64,000 bases of DNA from Sphingomonas oryzagri (lineage in GTDB: Bacteria; Pseudomonadota; Alphaproteobacteria; Sphingomonadales; Sphingomonadaceae). Under the pieces are notes generated by a model. It saw only the letters and a program-made list of their open reading frames with translations. It searched no databases and was not told the origin of the DNA. The position numbers and the translations under genes are program-made. The stretch is from positions 124,001 to 188,000 of the forward strand of contig NZ_JARYGZ010000003.1 in assembly GCF_029906645.1 (NCBI RefSeq). Reading direction: 5' to 3'. This document shows positions 62,521-64,000 of the stretch, one piece after another. Numbering within the stretch: the stretch's first letter is position 1; each line of letters begins with the position of its first letter.

Positions 62521-62976
62521 AATTTGGATCGATATGCCTTGGAGGCCGCTTTCGGGCGCCGCATCCTGCCGCTGTCGCGCCGCTGGCGTGCGGCGGCCGA
62601 CCGCGCGCTGGCCGATTCCGGCCTGTCGAGCGCCGCAGGTTGGGCCTTGCTTCATGTGGGGCGATTGGGTGACGATGTCCGCCAGGCGGAGCTCGTCGCG
62701 GAGCTGGACATGCAGGGGGCGTCGGTCGTTCGGGTACTCGATCAGCTGGAGGCGTCGGCGCTGCTCAGCCGCACGCCCGACGTCGCCGACCGCCGCACCA
62801 ATCGTGTCCGCCTGACGGAGAGCGGTCGCGCGCTGGTCGAGCGGATCGAGGAGGCGCTGGCGGCGCTGCGCCGCGATCTGACGGAAGGTGTGCCGGATTC
62901 GGCGCTGGCGGTGGCCGAGGGCGTTCTGCAGCTGATCGACCAGCGGATGCTCCTGCTGCGCGAGCGCGCCCGGTGA
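62518..62976 (+). CDS. MarR-family transcriptional regulator
   Basis: The 152-residue winged-helix protein has the recognition region ELVAELDMQGASVVRVLDQLEASALLSRT and wing DVADRRTNRVRLTESG, the classic MarR pattern. I chose ATG 62518; TTG 62482 would add 12 residues. It overlaps the FUSC transporter start by 4 bases (GTGA) and probably represses this two-gene operon in response to an aromatic ligand. Confidence 0.9.
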   Translation: MNLDRYALEAAFGRRILPLSRRWRAAADRALADSGLSSAAGWALLHVGRLGDDVRQAELVAELDMQGASVVRVLDQLEASALLSRTPDVADRRTNRVRLTESGRALVERIEEALAALRRDLTEGVPDSALAVAEGVLQLIDQRMLLLRERAR

Positions 62977-64000
62977 AGACGCTGGTCCGGGCGGATGCGG
63001 ATGCCGTCCTCTTCTCGGTCAAATGCTTCGTCGCCGCGATGCTGGCTTATTATGTCGCGCTGCGCATCGGCCTGAACCGGCCGTTCTGGGCGGTGGTGAC
63101 CTCCTACATCATCGCGCAGCCGCTGTCCGGCGCCGTGCTGTCCAAGGCGGTGTTCCGGCTGGCGGGCACGGTGCTCGGCGCCAGTGTGTCGGTGCTGCTG
63201 GTGCCGACTTTCGTCAATGCGCCGGCGGTGCTCACCCTCGCGCTGTCGCTATGGCTGGGGTTGTGCATCTATCTCGCCCAGCTGGATCGCACGCCCCGCG
63301 CCTATGTCTTCCTGCTGGCGGGCTATACGGCGAGCATCATCGGTATCCCCAGCGTCCAGGTGCCGGGCACGATCTTCAACACGGCGATCCTGCGTGTGCA
63401 GGAGATCACGATCGGGATCCTGTCTGCCAGCCTGATCCATGGCATCATCTTTCCCCGATCGGTGACGTCGCTGCTGCTCAAGCGGATCGACGCGATCCTG
63501 GCGGACGCCCGGCGCTGGTCGATCGCCTCGCTCGCCGGCGCGCGCGAGGCGCGGCTCGATATCGAGCGGCGCAGGCTCGCGATCGACGTCGCCGAACTGC
63601 ACCAGCTGTCGATCCACCTCCCCTTCGATACCGAGCGGATCCTGCCGCGGGTGCGCACCGTGCGCGCCCTGCAGGACAGGCTGTCGATGCTGCTGCCGCT
63701 GGCCTCGACCATCGAGGATCGGCTGGCCGAACTGGAAGGCTGCCCCGGCGGCGTGCCCGAGCCGGTCTCGGCGCTCGTGACGCGGGTCCGCGGGTGGATC
63801 GATCAGGAATGTGCCGGCCCCGATCGCGAGGCGTCGGCCGACGCGTTGATCGCAGAGGCGCGCGCGCTGGAGCCGATCGCGCGACAGACGCCCGAAACCG
63901 GGCCGGAGACGACCCTCGTCTGGCGCGACATGCTGCTGCTCAACCTGCTGTCGCGCCTCGCCGAGCTGGTGGCGTCGCTCCGCGACGCGCATCTGCTGCG
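62973..64000 (+). CDS. FUSC family aromatic acid exporter/fusaric acid resistance-like protein (partial)
   Basis: It starts with GTG at 62973, and the frame is open to the window end (342 codons visible). The N-terminus is a block of membrane helices (LFSVKCFVAAMLAYYVALRIG, NRPFWAVVTSYIIAQPLSGAVLSKAVFRLAGTVLG), then a cytoplasmic helical region. This matches the FUSC/AaeB family of efflux proteins that export aromatic carboxylates, often with periplasmic adaptor partners. The 3' end is outside the window. Confidence 0.88.
   Translation, partial: MKTLVRADADAVLFSVKCFVAAMLAYYVALRIGLNRPFWAVVTSYIIAQPLSGAVLSKAVFRLAGTVLGASVSVLLVPTFVNAPAVLTLALSLWLGLCIYLAQLDRTPRAYVFLLAGYTASIIGIPSVQVPGTIFNTAILRVQEITIGILSASLIHGIIFPRSVTSLLLKRIDAILADARRWSIASLAGAREARLDIERRRLAIDVAELHQLSIHLPFDTERILPRVRTVRALQDRLSMLLPLASTIEDRLAELEGCPGGVPEPVSALVTRVRGWIDQECAGPDREASADALIAEARALEPIARQTPETGPETTLVWRDMLLLNLLSRLAELVASLRDAHLL

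Overview
The window is GC-rich, densely coded chromosomal DNA from an alphaproteobacterium. It most likely comes from a sphingomonad. Supporting signs are GTG/TTG starts, many 4-base ATGA/GTGA gene overlaps, small proteins with an 'IVVCG'-type motif, palindromic intergenic repeats, and the neighbourhood tRNA-Glu/recJ/glpX/hom. The genus is an inference from protein style, not from an rRNA.

Layout. (1) 1-5721 is the integrase end of an integrated prophage-like element: a partial C5 DNA methyltransferase, a DndC-like PP-loop protein, five small proteins including a Lar-like zinc protein, an excisionase-like protein and a tyrosine integrase. The genes overlap end to end, and the element abuts the 3' end of a tRNA-Glu gene, the likely attachment site. 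(2) 5722-13555, mostly minus strand, holds recJ, a proton antiporter, glpX, hom and an aminotransferase. (3) 13652-16986 is a polyhydroxyalkanoate block (phaC, phasin) followed by clpS. (4) 17777-25426 holds NHEJ genes (ku, ligD), rpmG, a GDT1-type transporter, dps and a second ATP-dependent ligase. (5) 25586-31479 holds rpsU, an FKBP, and the minus-strand run pyrE - serine hydrolase - pdxJ - acpS - lepB - AI-2E transporter. (6) 31678-38207 is a complete aa3-type cytochrome c oxidase operon with assembly factors. (7) 39279-45030 holds thrC, an M16 protease, a methyltransferase, a cupredoxin-like protein, ccmBA and a minimal metallopeptidase. (8) 45067-49393 holds a two-gene ABC importer with fused permease and binding protein, and a gamma-glutamyltransferase. 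(9) 49463-56314 holds kdpD/kdpE in divergent orientation without kdpFABC, and a second two-component system between an LTxxQ periplasmic protein and an EF-hand protein. (10) 56564-62480 is a valine/isobutyrate degradation set (mmsB, enoyl-CoA hydratase, acyl-CoA dehydrogenase, mmsA) with a LysR regulator. (11) 62518-64000 is a MarR regulator with a partial FUSC transporter.

Repeats are the most unusual layer. Four 85-bp palindromic elements share termini and architecture with a 449-bp unit at 59497-59945. That unit has 35-bp terminal inverted repeats and carries a GIY-YIG nuclease gene, and it sits inside the valine-degradation gene run. I read it as a possible autonomous member of a nuclease/palindrome family whose short copies lie elsewhere in the window. 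A separate GC-rich palindrome family (CCTCCCC...GGGGAGG) lies at 8923, 30753 and 57471, and in two places it supplies the ribosome-binding site of the next gene. In the prophage, one exact 13-bp palindrome occurs at the 5' end of three adjacent genes. No stretch longer than 300 bases lacks a gene, and no CRISPR array or rRNA gene was seen.
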